Below are positions 52,847-61,083 of a stretch of 64,000 nucleotides of DNA, piece after piece (within the stretch, counting starts at the first letter, position 1; every line of letters starts with the position of its first letter). The position numbers and the translations under genes are program-made. The notes under the pieces were generated by a model. It saw only the letters and a list, made by a program, of their open reading frames with translations. It was not told where the DNA came from and searched no databases. The DNA lies in the NCBI RefSeq assembly GCF_000406965.1, contig NZ_KE136366.1, positions 149,445 to 213,444 on the forward strand, in the 5' to 3' direction. The DNA is from Enterococcus avium ATCC 14025. GTDB taxonomy: Bacteria; Bacillota; Bacilli; Lactobacillales; Enterococcaceae.

Positions 52847-53968
52847 ATGAAAATTTTAATGATGCCAGATTCTTTCAAAGGTAGTCTTTCTGCTAAAAAA
52901 GCAGCAACTATCCTAGGAGAAAGTTTCCAACAAGTTTTTCCATCTGCAACGATTGAACTTTTACCAGTAGGTGATGGTGGTGAAGGAACATTGGATGCTT
53001 TATCGCAAACTATTTCGATGGAAGAAAGATGGGAGACAGTTAGCGGCTGGAATGGTGAGCCATTCTCCATGCGATACATGCATTTTCAAGATCAAGCTTT
53101 TTTTGAAATGGCAGATTTAGTTGGTTTGCCGATGTTTTCTGAGGAACAACGCCGACCGTTGGATATCCTTACGATTGGTCTTGGAGAATTAATCATTCGT
53201 CTTCAAGAAAAAGGGATGAAGAAAATTTATATCGGTGTTGGCGGAAGTGCAACCGTTGATGGAGGAATCGGACTTGCTGCAGGCTTAGGCTATAGATTTT
53301 ATGACAAAGAAGGAAATCTATTGCAACCGAATGGGCGAAGTTTGTCAAAAATTGTCAGAATAGATGACACAGATGTACAAGAATTGACGGCAGAAATCTA
53401 TGCGGTGACAGATGTAATGAATGTTTTATGTGGTGCATCTGGCGCTAGTTTTATTTTTGGACCGCAGAAAGGCCTAAAAATTGAAGAGATATCAAAAACG
53501 GATGAAGCATTGAAACAAGTTTATCAATTAATCAATCAAACGTTAATTGATACCCCCGGAAGTGGTGCAGGCGGTGGTTTGGCTGCTGGAATCGCAGGGT
53601 TCGCTAAGGGCAAAATCATTCATGGAATCGATTTTGTTTTAGATGTACTAGATTTTGATCAGCGAGCACAAGATGCAGATTTCATTATTGTTGGCGAAGG
53701 TAGAATGGATCAGCAGAGTATGGCGGGGAAAGCTCCAGTAGGAATAGCTAAGCGAGCTCCTGCTAAAACAACTGTATTAGCAATCAGCGGCAGCGTTGAC
53801 CAAGAGTTCAGTGATTATGAAGCTTATGGGATTAGCGCGTGTTTCTCGATTATTGGACAGCCTGAAAGTTTAAGTGAAGCATTGGATAATGCTGAGGTAA
53901 ACTTAAGACGAACCAGCTTATCGATTGCTAGATTAATAAAGAATGTAAGGAGTAACTGTATTGACTGA
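52847..53968 (+). CDS. Glycerate kinase, GlxK/GarK family
   Basis: 373 residues. Motifs: PDSFKGSLSAKKAA at the N-terminus, PVGDGGEGTLDAL near 44, YIGVGGSATVDGGIGLAAGLG near 126, GSGAGGGLAAGIAGFA near 235, VGEGRMDQQSMAGKAP near 284. It phosphorylates D-glycerate, feeding it to glycolysis. E. coli ycj has no such gene. Its presence between the phosphorylase and phosphoglucomutase genes argues that glycerate is released in this pathway, as expected from glucosylglycerate phosphorolysis. It overlaps the next gene by 8 nt. Confidence 0.93.
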   Translation: MKILMMPDSFKGSLSAKKAATILGESFQQVFPSATIELLPVGDGGEGTLDALSQTISMEERWETVSGWNGEPFSMRYMHFQDQAFFEMADLVGLPMFSEEQRRPLDILTIGLGELIIRLQEKGMKKIYIGVGGSATVDGGIGLAAGLGYRFYDKEGNLLQPNGRSLSKIVRIDDTDVQELTAEIYAVTDVMNVLCGASGASFIFGPQKGLKIEEISKTDEALKQVYQLINQTLIDTPGSGAGGGLAAGIAGFAKGKIIHGIDFVLDVLDFDQRAQDADFIIVGEGRMDQQSMAGKAPVGIAKRAPAKTTVLAISGSVDQEFSDYEAYGISACFSIIGQPESLSEALDNAEVNLRRTSLSIARLIKNVRSNCID

Positions 53969-54629
53969 GTATTTAGGTGCTATTTTTGATCTTGACGGTG
54001 TGTTGGTTGATACTGCAAAGTATCACTTTTTAGCATGGAAAAAACTAGCAGATCAATTAGACATTCCATTTACAGAAGAAGACAATGAACGCTTAAAGGG
54101 TGTTTCCAGAATAAAGTCGTTGGATATCCTGCTATCATTAGGAAATAAAAGCTATTCAGAAGATGAACGTAACAAATTTATGGAACAAAAAAATAAAGAG
54201 TATGTTCGCTATATTAGCCAGATGGATGAACGAGAAATTTTACCTGGTGTAATTGAATTGCTGAATCAGCTAAAGGATAGAAAATTAAAAATTGCTCTCG
54301 GCTCTGCGAGTAAAAATTCAGGACTGATTTTGAAAAATACAAAATTACAGGATTATTTTGATGTGATTGTTGATGGTAACGATGTTTCAAAAGCGAAACC
54401 TGATCCAGAAGTATTTTTATTGGGGGCTAAAAGAATAGGTATTCCTGCAAGTCAGTGCATCGTTTTTGAAGACGCCTATGCGGGGATTGAAGCGGCTAAA
54501 AAAGCTGGAATGTTGGCTATCGGCGTAGGAAACCGAAAAAGCTTAGCACATGCAGATGTGCATGTTGAAACCTTAGAGAATCTTGATTTATCGGTATTAA
54601 AAAGTAAGAAGGATGGGGATATTAAATGA
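53961..54629 (+). CDS. ycjU: Beta-phosphoglucomutase (YcjU type)
   Basis: 222 residues. HAD fold: nucleophile Asp in AIFDLDGVLVDTAKYHFLAWKKLA (about 8-12), cap with RLKGVSRIKSLDILLSL (general acid region), IALGSASKNS, and KPDPEVFLLGAKRIG ... VFEDAYAGIEAAKKAGM. It converts beta-glucose 1-phosphate to glucose 6-phosphate, the product route of the GH65 phosphorylase. Start TTG at 53961, AAGGAG 8 nt upstream; overlaps both neighbours. Confidence 0.94.
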   Translation: MTEYLGAIFDLDGVLVDTAKYHFLAWKKLADQLDIPFTEEDNERLKGVSRIKSLDILLSLGNKSYSEDERNKFMEQKNKEYVRYISQMDEREILPGVIELLNQLKDRKLKIALGSASKNSGLILKNTKLQDYFDVIVDGNDVSKAKPDPEVFLLGAKRIGIPASQCIVFEDAYAGIEAAKKAGMLAIGVGNRKSLAHADVHVETLENLDLSVLKSKKDGDIK

Positions 54630-55735
54630 CGCAGCTCACACTAAAACATATTCATAAGAAATATGACAATGCAGAAAAATATTCAGTTACTGATTTCAAT
54701 TTAGAGATTGATGATAAAGAGTTTATCGTTTTCGTTGGTCCTTCAGGTTGTGGCAAATCAACGACTTTGCGAATGATAGCAGGATTGGAAGAGATAACAG
54801 AGGGTGAACTGAAAATAGGTGATCAAGTCATGAACGAAGTAGCACCCAAAGATCGGGATATTGCCATGGTTTTTCAAAACTATGCGTTGTATCCGCATAT
54901 GACCGTTTTTGACAATATGGCTTTCGGTCTAAAACTAAGAAAATATGATCCTGCTGAAATCAAACAACGAGTGGAAAATGCTGCAGACATTTTAGGACTG
55001 ACTGAATACCTTAAAAGAAAACCAGCAGCACTTTCTGGCGGACAAAGACAACGGGTAGCATTAGGACGTGCGATCGTCAGAGATGCTCAAGTCTTTTTGA
55101 TGGACGAACCTTTATCCAACTTAGATGCCAAATTAAGAGTATCCATGCGAGCTGAAATTGCTAAGCTGCATCAACGTTTAGGAACTACAACAATTTATGT
55201 TACCCATGACCAGACGGAAGCTATGACAATGGCCGATCGAATTGTCATCATGAAAGATGGCGTGATTCAACAGGTTGGAACGCCACAACAAGTTTATGAC
55301 ACTCCGAAAAATGTCTTTGTTGCTGGTTTTATTGGTTCGCCTGCAATGAATTTCTTTGAAGTAACATTAAAGGATGGCTTCATAAAAGACGGTTATGGTT
55401 TAAGCTTGAAAATTCCTGAGGGTGAAAAGAACACATTGGTTCGCAAGGGCTATGAAGGAAAAACACTTACTTTCGGTATTCGTCCAGAAGATATCCATAG
55501 CGAGCAGATCGCAATTGATTCTTCAGACGGAGCAGTTGTGCAAGCGGAAGTGATGGTTTCTGAGTTATTAGGTGCAGAAACACTCTTATACACTAAAGTC
55601 GGTGAAACGGAGTTTGTTTCCAAGGTTGATGCACGTGATTTTCATAAACCAGGCGCACAAGTAGAATTAGCTTTCAACTTAGGAAAAGCACATTTCTTCG
55701 ACAAGGAATCAGGAGAAGTCATTAAGTTACTATAA
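54626..55735 (+). CDS. ycjV: Sugar ABC transporter ATPase, UgpC/MsmK type (YcjV)
   Basis: 369 residues. Walker A GPSGCGKST (about 38-46), Q-loop MVFQNYALYPHMTV, signature LSGGQRQRVALGRAIV (about 135-150), Walker B VFLMDEPLSNLD, switch His YVTHD, then a C-terminal MOI/TOBE regulatory domain. It powers the YcjNOP importer. In E. coli K-12 ycjV is a pseudogene, while here it is intact. ATGA overlap with ycjU; last gene of the operon. Confidence 0.94.
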   Translation: MTQLTLKHIHKKYDNAEKYSVTDFNLEIDDKEFIVFVGPSGCGKSTTLRMIAGLEEITEGELKIGDQVMNEVAPKDRDIAMVFQNYALYPHMTVFDNMAFGLKLRKYDPAEIKQRVENAADILGLTEYLKRKPAALSGGQRQRVALGRAIVRDAQVFLMDEPLSNLDAKLRVSMRAEIAKLHQRLGTTTIYVTHDQTEAMTMADRIVIMKDGVIQQVGTPQQVYDTPKNVFVAGFIGSPAMNFFEVTLKDGFIKDGYGLSLKIPEGEKNTLVRKGYEGKTLTFGIRPEDIHSEQIAIDSSDGAVVQAEVMVSELLGAETLLYTKVGETEFVSKVDARDFHKPGAQVELAFNLGKAHFFDKESGEVIKLL

Positions 55736-55773
55736 TTAAACTAAAGGAATAGGCTTAGAATAGTTGTCATAGA

Positions 55774-55835
55774 AATAGCCAATCGAACGAACCTTACTTG
55801 CTAGCAGTTCGTTCGATTGGCTATTACATTTTTCG
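55774..55835. terminator. Bidirectional terminator between the ycj-type operon and the SDR gene
   Basis: A 19-bp perfect inverted repeat (55774-55792 with 55807-55825; AATAGCCAATCGAACGAAC) with a 14-nt loop, followed by ACATTTTT. Confidence 0.85.
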
Positions 55836-55865
55836 AATTTTCTAAGTAATTAGTAATCGCCTACT

Positions 55866-56798
55866 TTATTTAAAATCAACATGAATTAAGTCACATGATA
55901 GATCCCATAGCTGCGATGAGACCTTTGCATTTAATGCCTGTTTTGCAGGTTTGATCAGCTTAGGATAGCCATATATTTCCATCATTCTTGCTGAACCATA
56001 AAAGTCACCACTTTTTACTTCTGGGGATGTCGCTGCAAGTAAAGAGGCGCGGGCTCCTTGACTAGGTGTTTGAAGGGTATGATAGATTAACCTCGTATAG
56101 AGATTTTTGCCAGGACCATTATCCATTAAATCTGTCGCAACGCCACCAGGATGAACACCGATGCTAGAAATTCCCCAATTTGAAGCAATGCTGCGCTTAT
56201 GAAGCTCTAAAGCAAACATTAAACAAGCCAATTTTGATTGCGAATAAGCGACATTCGGATCGTAGTTCTGTTCTAATTGCAAATCATCAAAATGAATTTC
56301 TCCAGAACGATGAGCCATGCTGCTAACCGTTACGACACGAGCATTTGGTGTTTTGCGAAGAAGAGGAAGAAGCTGAGCAGTTAATGCAAAATGACCTAGA
56401 TAATTTGTTCCAAGCTGTAGTTCGAAGTGATCCTTTGTCACTCTCCGCTCAGGAGTTGCCATAACGCCTGCATTATTGATTAGAATATCCAATTTTTCAA
56501 ATGTTGATTGTATAATTTTCCCGAAATTTTCTATTGAGGCTAAATCAGCCAGATCAAGTTTTTGAAAATTAATTGTTGCGTGAGGATACTCGTTTTTGAT
56601 TGCTTGAACGGCTTTTGCTCCTTTATTGGCATTGCGTCCGGCGATGATGACGTTCGCCCCTGCGCCTGCCAAAGATATTGCTGCTTCATAACCCAATCCT
56701 CCGGTACCAGTAATAATGACATTTTTACCAACCTGAGAGCCCAGTTCTTTTTCTGTCCATCTTTTTTTACTATTTCTATTTTCATTCATACTTATCAT
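55866..56798 (-). CDS. Short-chain dehydrogenase/reductase
   Basis: 310 residues. Cofactor motif VIITGTGGLGYEAAISLAGAGANVIIAGRN (about 28-57), NNAGVMATPERR, catalytic Ser in VTVSSMAHRSGEIHFDD and YSQSK (Y-x-x-x-K). The arrangement resembles the retinol dehydrogenase/WWOX-like SDR group. Substrate unknown. The start may be the ATG at 56798 or the one three codons later (56789); AAGGAAGGG serves either. Divergent from a TetR regulator that is its probable controller. Confidence 0.88.
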   Translation of the reverse strand: MISMNENRNSKKRWTEKELGSQVGKNVIITGTGGLGYEAAISLAGAGANVIIAGRNANKGAKAVQAIKNEYPHATINFQKLDLADLASIENFGKIIQSTFEKLDILINNAGVMATPERRVTKDHFELQLGTNYLGHFALTAQLLPLLRKTPNARVVTVSSMAHRSGEIHFDDLQLEQNYDPNVAYSQSKLACLMFALELHKRSIASNWGISSIGVHPGGVATDLMDNGPGKNLYTRLIYHTLQTPSQGARASLLAATSPEVKSGDFYGSARMMEIYGYPKLIKPAKQALNAKVSSQLWDLSCDLIHVDFK

Positions 56799-56811
56799 TT
56801 CCCTTCCTTTT

Positions 56812-56831
56812 GACGTTACGATTGAAACGTC
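56812..56831. promoter_or_regulatory. Candidate TetR operator
   Basis: GACGTTAC-GATT-GAAACGTC, an imperfect 20-bp palindrome (7 of 8 pairs), between the divergent SDR and TetR genes. A related GAAACGTTAC lies at 56884-56893. Confidence 0.45.
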
Positions 56832-56911
56832 TTGGTGATTGCAGTATAGTAATCTAAATAAGATGTTTCAAGGGCAAAAGCATGAAACGTTACAGATTGG
56901 GGGATATTGTA

Positions 56912-57448
56912 ATGGCAAACAAGCTGAATAGTTATAGAAATGCAATCACAAAAGAAAGCATCTTCATTGCACTGATGCTTTTAATGAAGACAAAAGAGTT
57001 TCATAAAATCTCAATTACAGAGGTAACGACAAAAGCGGGCGTCTCTAGAATGGCCTTTTATAGGAATTACGAGGTATTGGAAGATGTTATAACGGATTAT
57101 TTAGATACTTTTTTTGCGAAGTATGAAAAGAAAGTATCTGATATCGGATTAGACAATACCTATGACATCGTTTTAATGTTCTTTTCTAGTTTTAAAACAG
57201 AAAAGACGCTTATGATGAACTTGATAGACTCCAATTTGTCTTATTTGCTGCTTGATAAAAGTAATTCATTTTTAGAAGAGATATGCAAAGAATTCGTCTG
57301 TGATAAATTTTATTCTCCCGAAAAAGAAAAATATACAATCAAATTCTTATGTGGTGGTTTCTTTAACATGTTAGTAGAGTGGGTTTTAAGTGACTTCAAA
57401 GAGGATGAAGAATATATGGCAGAGTTGTTTTGTGAGTATTGTAAGTGA
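56912..57448 (+). CDS. TetR-family regulator
   Basis: 178 residues. N-terminal HTH (TKESIFIALMLLMKTKEFHKISITEVTTKAGVSRMAFYRNYEVLEDVITDYL), helical C-terminal domain of the type with FFNMLVEWVLSDF. ATG at 56912 follows GGGGGAT by about 9 nt; an in-frame ATG at 56882 lies upstream of that site. Divergent from the SDR gene, which it probably represses. Effector unknown. Confidence 0.88.
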   Translation: MANKLNSYRNAITKESIFIALMLLMKTKEFHKISITEVTTKAGVSRMAFYRNYEVLEDVITDYLDTFFAKYEKKVSDIGLDNTYDIVLMFFSSFKTEKTLMMNLIDSNLSYLLLDKSNSFLEEICKEFVCDKFYSPEKEKYTIKFLCGGFFNMLVEWVLSDFKEDEEYMAELFCEYCK

Positions 57449-57460
57449 AGGGTTAACAAA

Positions 57461-57518
57461 AAAACACTCAAAATGGATTACCTGCGATACAGCGGTCCTT
57501 CCATCTTGAGTGTTTTGT
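57461..57518. terminator. Bidirectional terminator between tetR and the lysis cassette
   Basis: AACACTCAA plus ATGGA on the left pair with TCCAT and TTGAGTGTT on the right (57463-57514), with an inner ACCTGC/GCGGT element; A run on the left, TTTTGT on the right. Confidence 0.78.
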
Positions 57519-57533
57519 AATGATCTGTCTGAA

Positions 57534-57980
57534 TCAATGAAAGTTCTCAATAACTTCTTTTATATCCATACGGATTCGCCTCATATGGATAAACTTCTTT
57601 CCCTGATCTGTTACACTGGCGAGAGCAAATCTCACGACTACTTTGGTTAAACATTCCTTCGAGCAGCAATAAACTGCGTTCTCCCACTTTTTTCGATCAA
57701 ACCTGATGAAGTTGTTTGCAAGATTCAAGTTGTTGGGATGATAGCTGTAGATATAATCCCCCAGTTCTTCAAGGAATGCGTGTTTACAACCAGGACAAAG
57801 GTGCCATTGCCCATCCTGATAATTACTTGGTACGATATGTTTTTCCTTGATTCGAAGTCGTCGGATGGGGTAATGGCTTTTTGTAGGAAAATAATGATTT
57901 AAATGGAGTAATCGTTCGATTGCCTGCCGTTCAAAAAATGAGTTGTATTTTGGCGCAGATAAGATTTTAGTTTGGATCAT
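57534..57980 (-). CDS. Cys-rich protein of unknown function at the end of the lysis cassette
   Basis: 148 residues. Cys pattern LCPGCKH (about 62-68) and YCCSKECL (about 104-111) suggests one zinc-binding site. The N-terminal half is rich in Arg, Lys and His. I do not recognise the family. It is the last gene of the minus-strand cassette, 76 nt after the endolysin, and ends before the tetR terminator. It could be regulatory or nucleic-acid binding; this is a guess from the zinc pattern only. Confidence 0.6.
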   Translation of the reverse strand: MIQTKILSAPKYNSFFERQAIERLLHLNHYFPTKSHYPIRRLRIKEKHIVPSNYQDGQWHLCPGCKHAFLEELGDYIYSYHPNNLNLANNFIRFDRKKWENAVYCCSKECLTKVVVRFALASVTDQGKKFIHMRRIRMDIKEVIENFH

Positions 57981-58055
57981 TTTATCCCCTCATTTCTATT
58001 AATTATCAACTCCACGATCAAAAATTACGGGTGTCATCATTCAGAATACATTTCG

Positions 58056-58877
58056 TCATAGGGTTCCTTTATTCAATCGATCTTGCAGAACCTTTACACA
58101 ATCAGATTCTGGGCTGATCATGCCATCTGCAATTGTCCCCATCCTTTGCTGCAAGGCAAGGCAGGTGATAGGGCCAAAATTTCCATCTGACGACACACGT
58201 AATAAGATCTGGAGTGCACGGATCACATTTGATCCGCCGTAACCAAACCGAACAGAAGGAATGAACTGATTGGCACGGTTTACAATCTGACCGCTGATGA
58301 TCCCGTCTTTAATTGAACAGTTCAACATTTCCTGTAGGCGTCTAGTAGTCGCTGGTCCCCAAGAACCATCGATTGATAAGATTCGCTGCTGACTGCTATT
58401 TTCACATGGACCGCTAACACTGGTATTTTTCACCCGAAAATAGCGTACAGGCAAGCCTGAATAATCACCCATCCAGCCGATCGCTTTCGTCACTGCAATG
58501 TTTTGACAGCCTTTGGAATACGTACAGTGCAAGGCGTCTCCATAGATATCTTTTAAGAACCAGCCAGTGTGTCCCGCTGATCCTAGTGAGGCACCTGCAT
58601 ACCCAGCCACCCATAAGTCACCCCGACGAACATCATTGCGATTAATTTCCTTCAGTAAAGTTCCATTTAATCCAAAGAGTGTCTCCGTGTTGCCGATAAA
58701 AGCATTTTTCGGAAGAAAGCCAGCAGCAATCAGCGAGCGGAATACGAAGCTGGAGCAATCCATCGAACGTTCACCAAGTCTGTATGACATGAAATAGCAA
58801 ATCTTTCCACGTAAAACCAACCCGTATTGCAAAGCTGTTTCAGTGTTAGGTAATAAGTCCACCTCCTTATTGAACAT
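58056..58877 (-). CDS. NlpC/P60-type peptidoglycan hydrolase (phage-endolysin-like)
   Basis: 273 residues. N-terminal NlpC/P60-like catalytic domain: Cys nucleophile in MDCSSFVFRSL (Cys41), His in SAGHTGWFLKD near 112, in the pattern of phage peptidoglycan amidohydrolases. C-terminus has two related repeats (DGSWGPATTRRLQ and DGNFGPITCLALQ), probably wall-binding. No signal peptide, as expected for a holin-dependent lysin. ATG at 58877 has AGGA 5 nt upstream and overlaps the holin gene by 11 nt. AAGGAGGTGG just inside the frame could serve a shorter product, but no standard start follows it. Confidence 0.85.
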   Translation of the reverse strand: MFNKEVDLLPNTETALQYGLVLRGKICYFMSYRLGERSMDCSSFVFRSLIAAGFLPKNAFIGNTETLFGLNGTLLKEINRNDVRRGDLWVAGYAGASLGSAGHTGWFLKDIYGDALHCTYSKGCQNIAVTKAIGWMGDYSGLPVRYFRVKNTSVSGPCENSSQQRILSIDGSWGPATTRRLQEMLNCSIKDGIISGQIVNRANQFIPSVRFGYGGSNVIRALQILLRVSSDGNFGPITCLALQQRMGTIADGMISPESDCVKVLQDRLNKGTL

Positions 58878-59298
58878 TATTTTCCTGATCATCTTTATCA
58901 GGATAGTCATCGACTTTGCTTTCAAAGATCTGCAGCCACTTTTGGAGCCAAGTGATCTTCAGACCAAAGTCATGGGCATTTTCCAAGATGGAGCCGATTT
59001 CATAGATGATCAATAAAACCGTCCAGATCAGTGCCACATTGACGGGTAAGGTAATACCGACAATCGGTGCGATCTTATCTAATGCAGCGGCACAAATAAT
59101 CGTTGAAAAGGTGATGAATTTGGTAAATAGGCCATAAAGATTAATGGAGGATGCCCATGTATGACTTTTCAGTGCTTTGCCATATCCCGTTAGAAGGTCC
59201 AAACCAGTCATAGACAAAAAGATACCAATGATTGGGACGCTTCCTCCGAATAGATAATCAAGAAGGGTTCCTCCAGCTGAAAATACGATAAGTTTCAT
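58867..59298 (-). CDS. Phage-type holin (Phage_holin_4_1 / TcdE-like family)
   Basis: 143 residues with three to four hydrophobic segments and a charged C-terminus (ESKVDDYPDKDDQEN). Family features: MTGLDLLTGYGKALKSHTWASSINLYGLFTKF (about 30-61) and the final amphipathic region. Holins open the membrane so that a signal-less lysin reaches the wall; the same family includes TcdE, which assists toxin release. It is coupled to the endolysin gene by overlap. Confidence 0.9.
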   Translation of the reverse strand: MKLIVFSAGGTLLDYLFGGSVPIIGIFLSMTGLDLLTGYGKALKSHTWASSINLYGLFTKFITFSTIICAAALDKIAPIVGITLPVNVALIWTVLLIIYEIGSILENAHDFGLKITWLQKWLQIFESKVDDYPDKDDQENNVQ

Positions 59299-59326
59299 TT
59301 AAAATACCTGCTCTTTCTTCAAATAT

Positions 59327-59354
59327 ACCCCCTAGGATCGTGATCGTAGGGGGT
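59327..59354. promoter_or_regulatory. GC-rich hairpin before the holin gene
   Basis: ACCCCCTA-g-GATC-gt-GATC-g-TAGGGGGT: 8 bp plus 4 bp with one mismatch and no T tail in the minus direction. It could be an attenuator, processing site or operator. TAGGGGGT is also found in the cassette leader at 61118-61125 (minus strand). Confidence 0.5.
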
Positions 59355-59401
59355 GCTAGTCCTTCCTACGCATGATTAACAGGATTTAGTTGTGAAAAAG
59401 C

Positions 59402-60064
59402 TTATTCTCGTTGATTGCTGGCAGGGTCTTCTTTGTTTTTACCCCTTCTTCCGAAGATACGCTGAAACAGTCCTTTATCTTTTTTTGTGTTAGGATTTTC
59501 CGCTTTGGGGATACGATTTGTATCAGACTCCTGTTTTTGACCGCCGTTATCAATAGTTTCCACCTGATGATGTTTATTTGATGGTGGAAGTGCATCCTTT
59601 TTTACTTTTATTGAGACTTCTGTAGTTTCTAGCGGTTGAACCTGCGTCAATTGTTCATAATGACGCCCACGTGGTTGGTCTAATGCTAAATTCGAGATAG
59701 ACGCAATAAAAGGTGTCCGAGAATTCATTACATTGAATGGAAGGTTTTCTTTTGTTTTTTCTGATGTATCGCTGACTTCAAAATAGCGTTCCTCTGCACA
59801 ATTTGGTTCGTTGGACTGTGGCTCGTCAGGCGCGCAATCATTTTCTGGATCAAAGATTAGACGTTCTCTATGAGTTAAGACTTTTGCTGTAACCACTGAA
59901 TCAAATAGTTTTACGCCATCTTGTTCAAAAATATCTAGTGTCGTTAATAGTTCGCAAGCTTCTTTGATTTCTGGCGTTGACAGGTTAGGGTTTAACCCTT
60001 TATAGGTCCAGTTGTGTTCTTTGCCGTTGCTTTTTCCAAATGTTACTACTAAATCCTGGTTCAT
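59402..60064 (-). CDS. DUF2922 protein with a long charged C-terminal extension
   Basis: 220 residues. Residues 1 to about 72 are a DUF2922 domain (LVVTFGKSNGKEHNWTYKGLNP ... GVKLFDSVVTAKVLTHRERLIFD), the same fold as the 70-residue gene at 60556. The rest is low-complexity, first acidic then strongly basic (GLFQRIFGRRGKNKED). Function unknown. The basic tail might bind membrane or nucleic acid. It is encoded between the 127-residue unknown and the holin. Confidence 0.75.
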   Translation of the reverse strand: MNQDLVVTFGKSNGKEHNWTYKGLNPNLSTPEIKEACELLTTLDIFEQDGVKLFDSVVTAKVLTHRERLIFDPENDCAPDEPQSNEPNCAEERYFEVSDTSEKTKENLPFNVMNSRTPFIASISNLALDQPRGRHYEQLTQVQPLETTEVSIKVKKDALPPSNKHHQVETIDNGGQKQESDTNRIPKAENPNTKKDKGLFQRIFGRRGKNKEDPASNQRE

Positions 60065-60108
60065 CTTTTTCGTTTCCTTTCTTTATTTTTTATTTACGTA
60101 GGTGGTTA

Positions 60109-60492
60109 TCATGACTCTGTAGTTTCTTCTGGTCGGACAGTTGAAATGAGTGATCGAACAATTGACTGGACCTTCTCGCCAAAGTTTCTTAATGGAAAGA
60201 CTTTTAAGCGTAATCGTTTCCACTCAGAATCCATGAAGTAATCCTGAAAATAATAGAAGAACCGCTTCATAGTACGTGTGGCTTTGGTATTCATGAAAAG
60301 ATAGCGAACAAGATCCTGCAAAATGTGAGCAAACTCCTGCGCACCTAACTGGCATCTCACGCGTAAAGCTAAGATATATTTGATCGTTAAACTACTGTTT
60401 TGTGTTTCTTGGTAATAATCCATGATACGTTTTTCTAACGTTTGCGGTTTAAGTGAAAAGATCTGCTGATGCGACAAAAGCTGCTCATTCAT
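60109..60492 (-). CDS. Protein of unknown function in the lysis cassette
   Basis: 127 residues, mainly helical and basic, with aromatic-rich MKRFFYYFQDYFMDSEWKRLRLKVFP near 78-103. I do not recognise it. RBS AAAAGGAGG lies 6-7 nt before ATG, so it is translated. It lies between two DUF2922 genes. A sigma-factor-like role was considered because such genes accompany DUF1659/DUF2922 pairs elsewhere, but no HTH is visible. Confidence 0.65.
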   Translation of the reverse strand: MNEQLLSHQQIFSLKPQTLEKRIMDYYQETQNSSLTIKYILALRVRCQLGAQEFAHILQDLVRYLFMNTKATRTMKRFFYYFQDYFMDSEWKRLRLKVFPLRNFGEKVQSIVRSLISTVRPEETTES

Positions 60493-60555
60493 ATTTTTTC
60501 CTCCTTTTAATAGAGAAGTGCGGCAGCGCTACCGCACTTCTCAAATTCCTATTAC

Positions 60556-60768
60556 TTAGAAAATAACTTTCTCAGTTGTTTCGACATATTTCGCGCTTTC
60601 GACCGAGTCGAAGAGAACCGCGCCATCTTTGTGAAATAATTTTACGTGAGTCAGACGTTGCAGCAAGCTTTTGACCTCTGCGTTTGTCTTTTTTTGATCT
60701 GGATTCAAGAAGCTCCAGGTATGACTCTTTCCTAGACTGTTTTTAAAAACTGCGACGATTTTTACCAT
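60556..60768 (-). CDS. DUF2922 family small protein
   Basis: 70 residues, full family length: KIVAVFKNSLGKSHTWSFLNPD ... LFHKDGAVLFDSVESAKYVETTEKVIF. Function unknown; the family usually pairs with DUF1659 in Firmicutes, as here, where the DUF1659 gene ends 17 nt upstream. RBS AAGGAGG. Paralogue of the N-terminal domain at 59402-60064. Confidence 0.85.
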   Translation of the reverse strand: MVKIVAVFKNSLGKSHTWSFLNPDQKKTNAEVKSLLQRLTHVKLFHKDGAVLFDSVESAKYVETTEKVIF

Positions 60769-60785
60769 GTTTTTTCCTCCTTCTA

Positions 60786-60989
60786 TTATTTGGTATAACG
60801 TGATTGACTTGTTAGGATCACGCCATCTAGATTGCTGCCTTCGGGTGAAAGCTCTGTTAAGATATTTCCCAGTTCAAGAACGTCTTCCTCGGTGGGTTCA
60901 TCGATTACATTTTGAAAAGTCATTTTCTTTGGTTTGTCTTCGCCTGCATCAATTTGAACTTGTAATTTGTTGCCAATTTTTTGGATCAT
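60786..60989 (-). CDS. DUF1659 family small protein
   Basis: 67 residues: GNKLQVQIDAGEDKPKKMTFQNVIDEPTEEDVLELGNILTELSP, the typical DUF1659 pattern. Function unknown. RBS ATGGAGGAAG before ATG. First gene of the minus-strand cassette; its leader contains the long perfect inverted repeat at 61084-61159. Confidence 0.85.
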   Translation of the reverse strand: MIQKIGNKLQVQIDAGEDKPKKMTFQNVIDEPTEEDVLELGNILTELSPEGSNLDGVILTSQSRYTK

Positions 60990-61083
60990 TTTTCTTCCTC
61001 CATTTCGATAAATGATTTTTGTTCCGGCCGGTGACTAAAAGATAATCAATTTTTCGAAAATATGCGAATCGCAAAATAACCGC

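Noticed and set aside
60109-60492. Sigma factor for the lysis cassette
   Set aside because: Position suggested it, yet no region 2 or region 4 helix-turn-helix pattern could be seen in the 127-residue protein.
57534-60989. A prophage
   Set aside because: Holin and endolysin are present, but there is no integrase, repressor, replication, packaging, capsid or tail gene and no visible att sites in the window.
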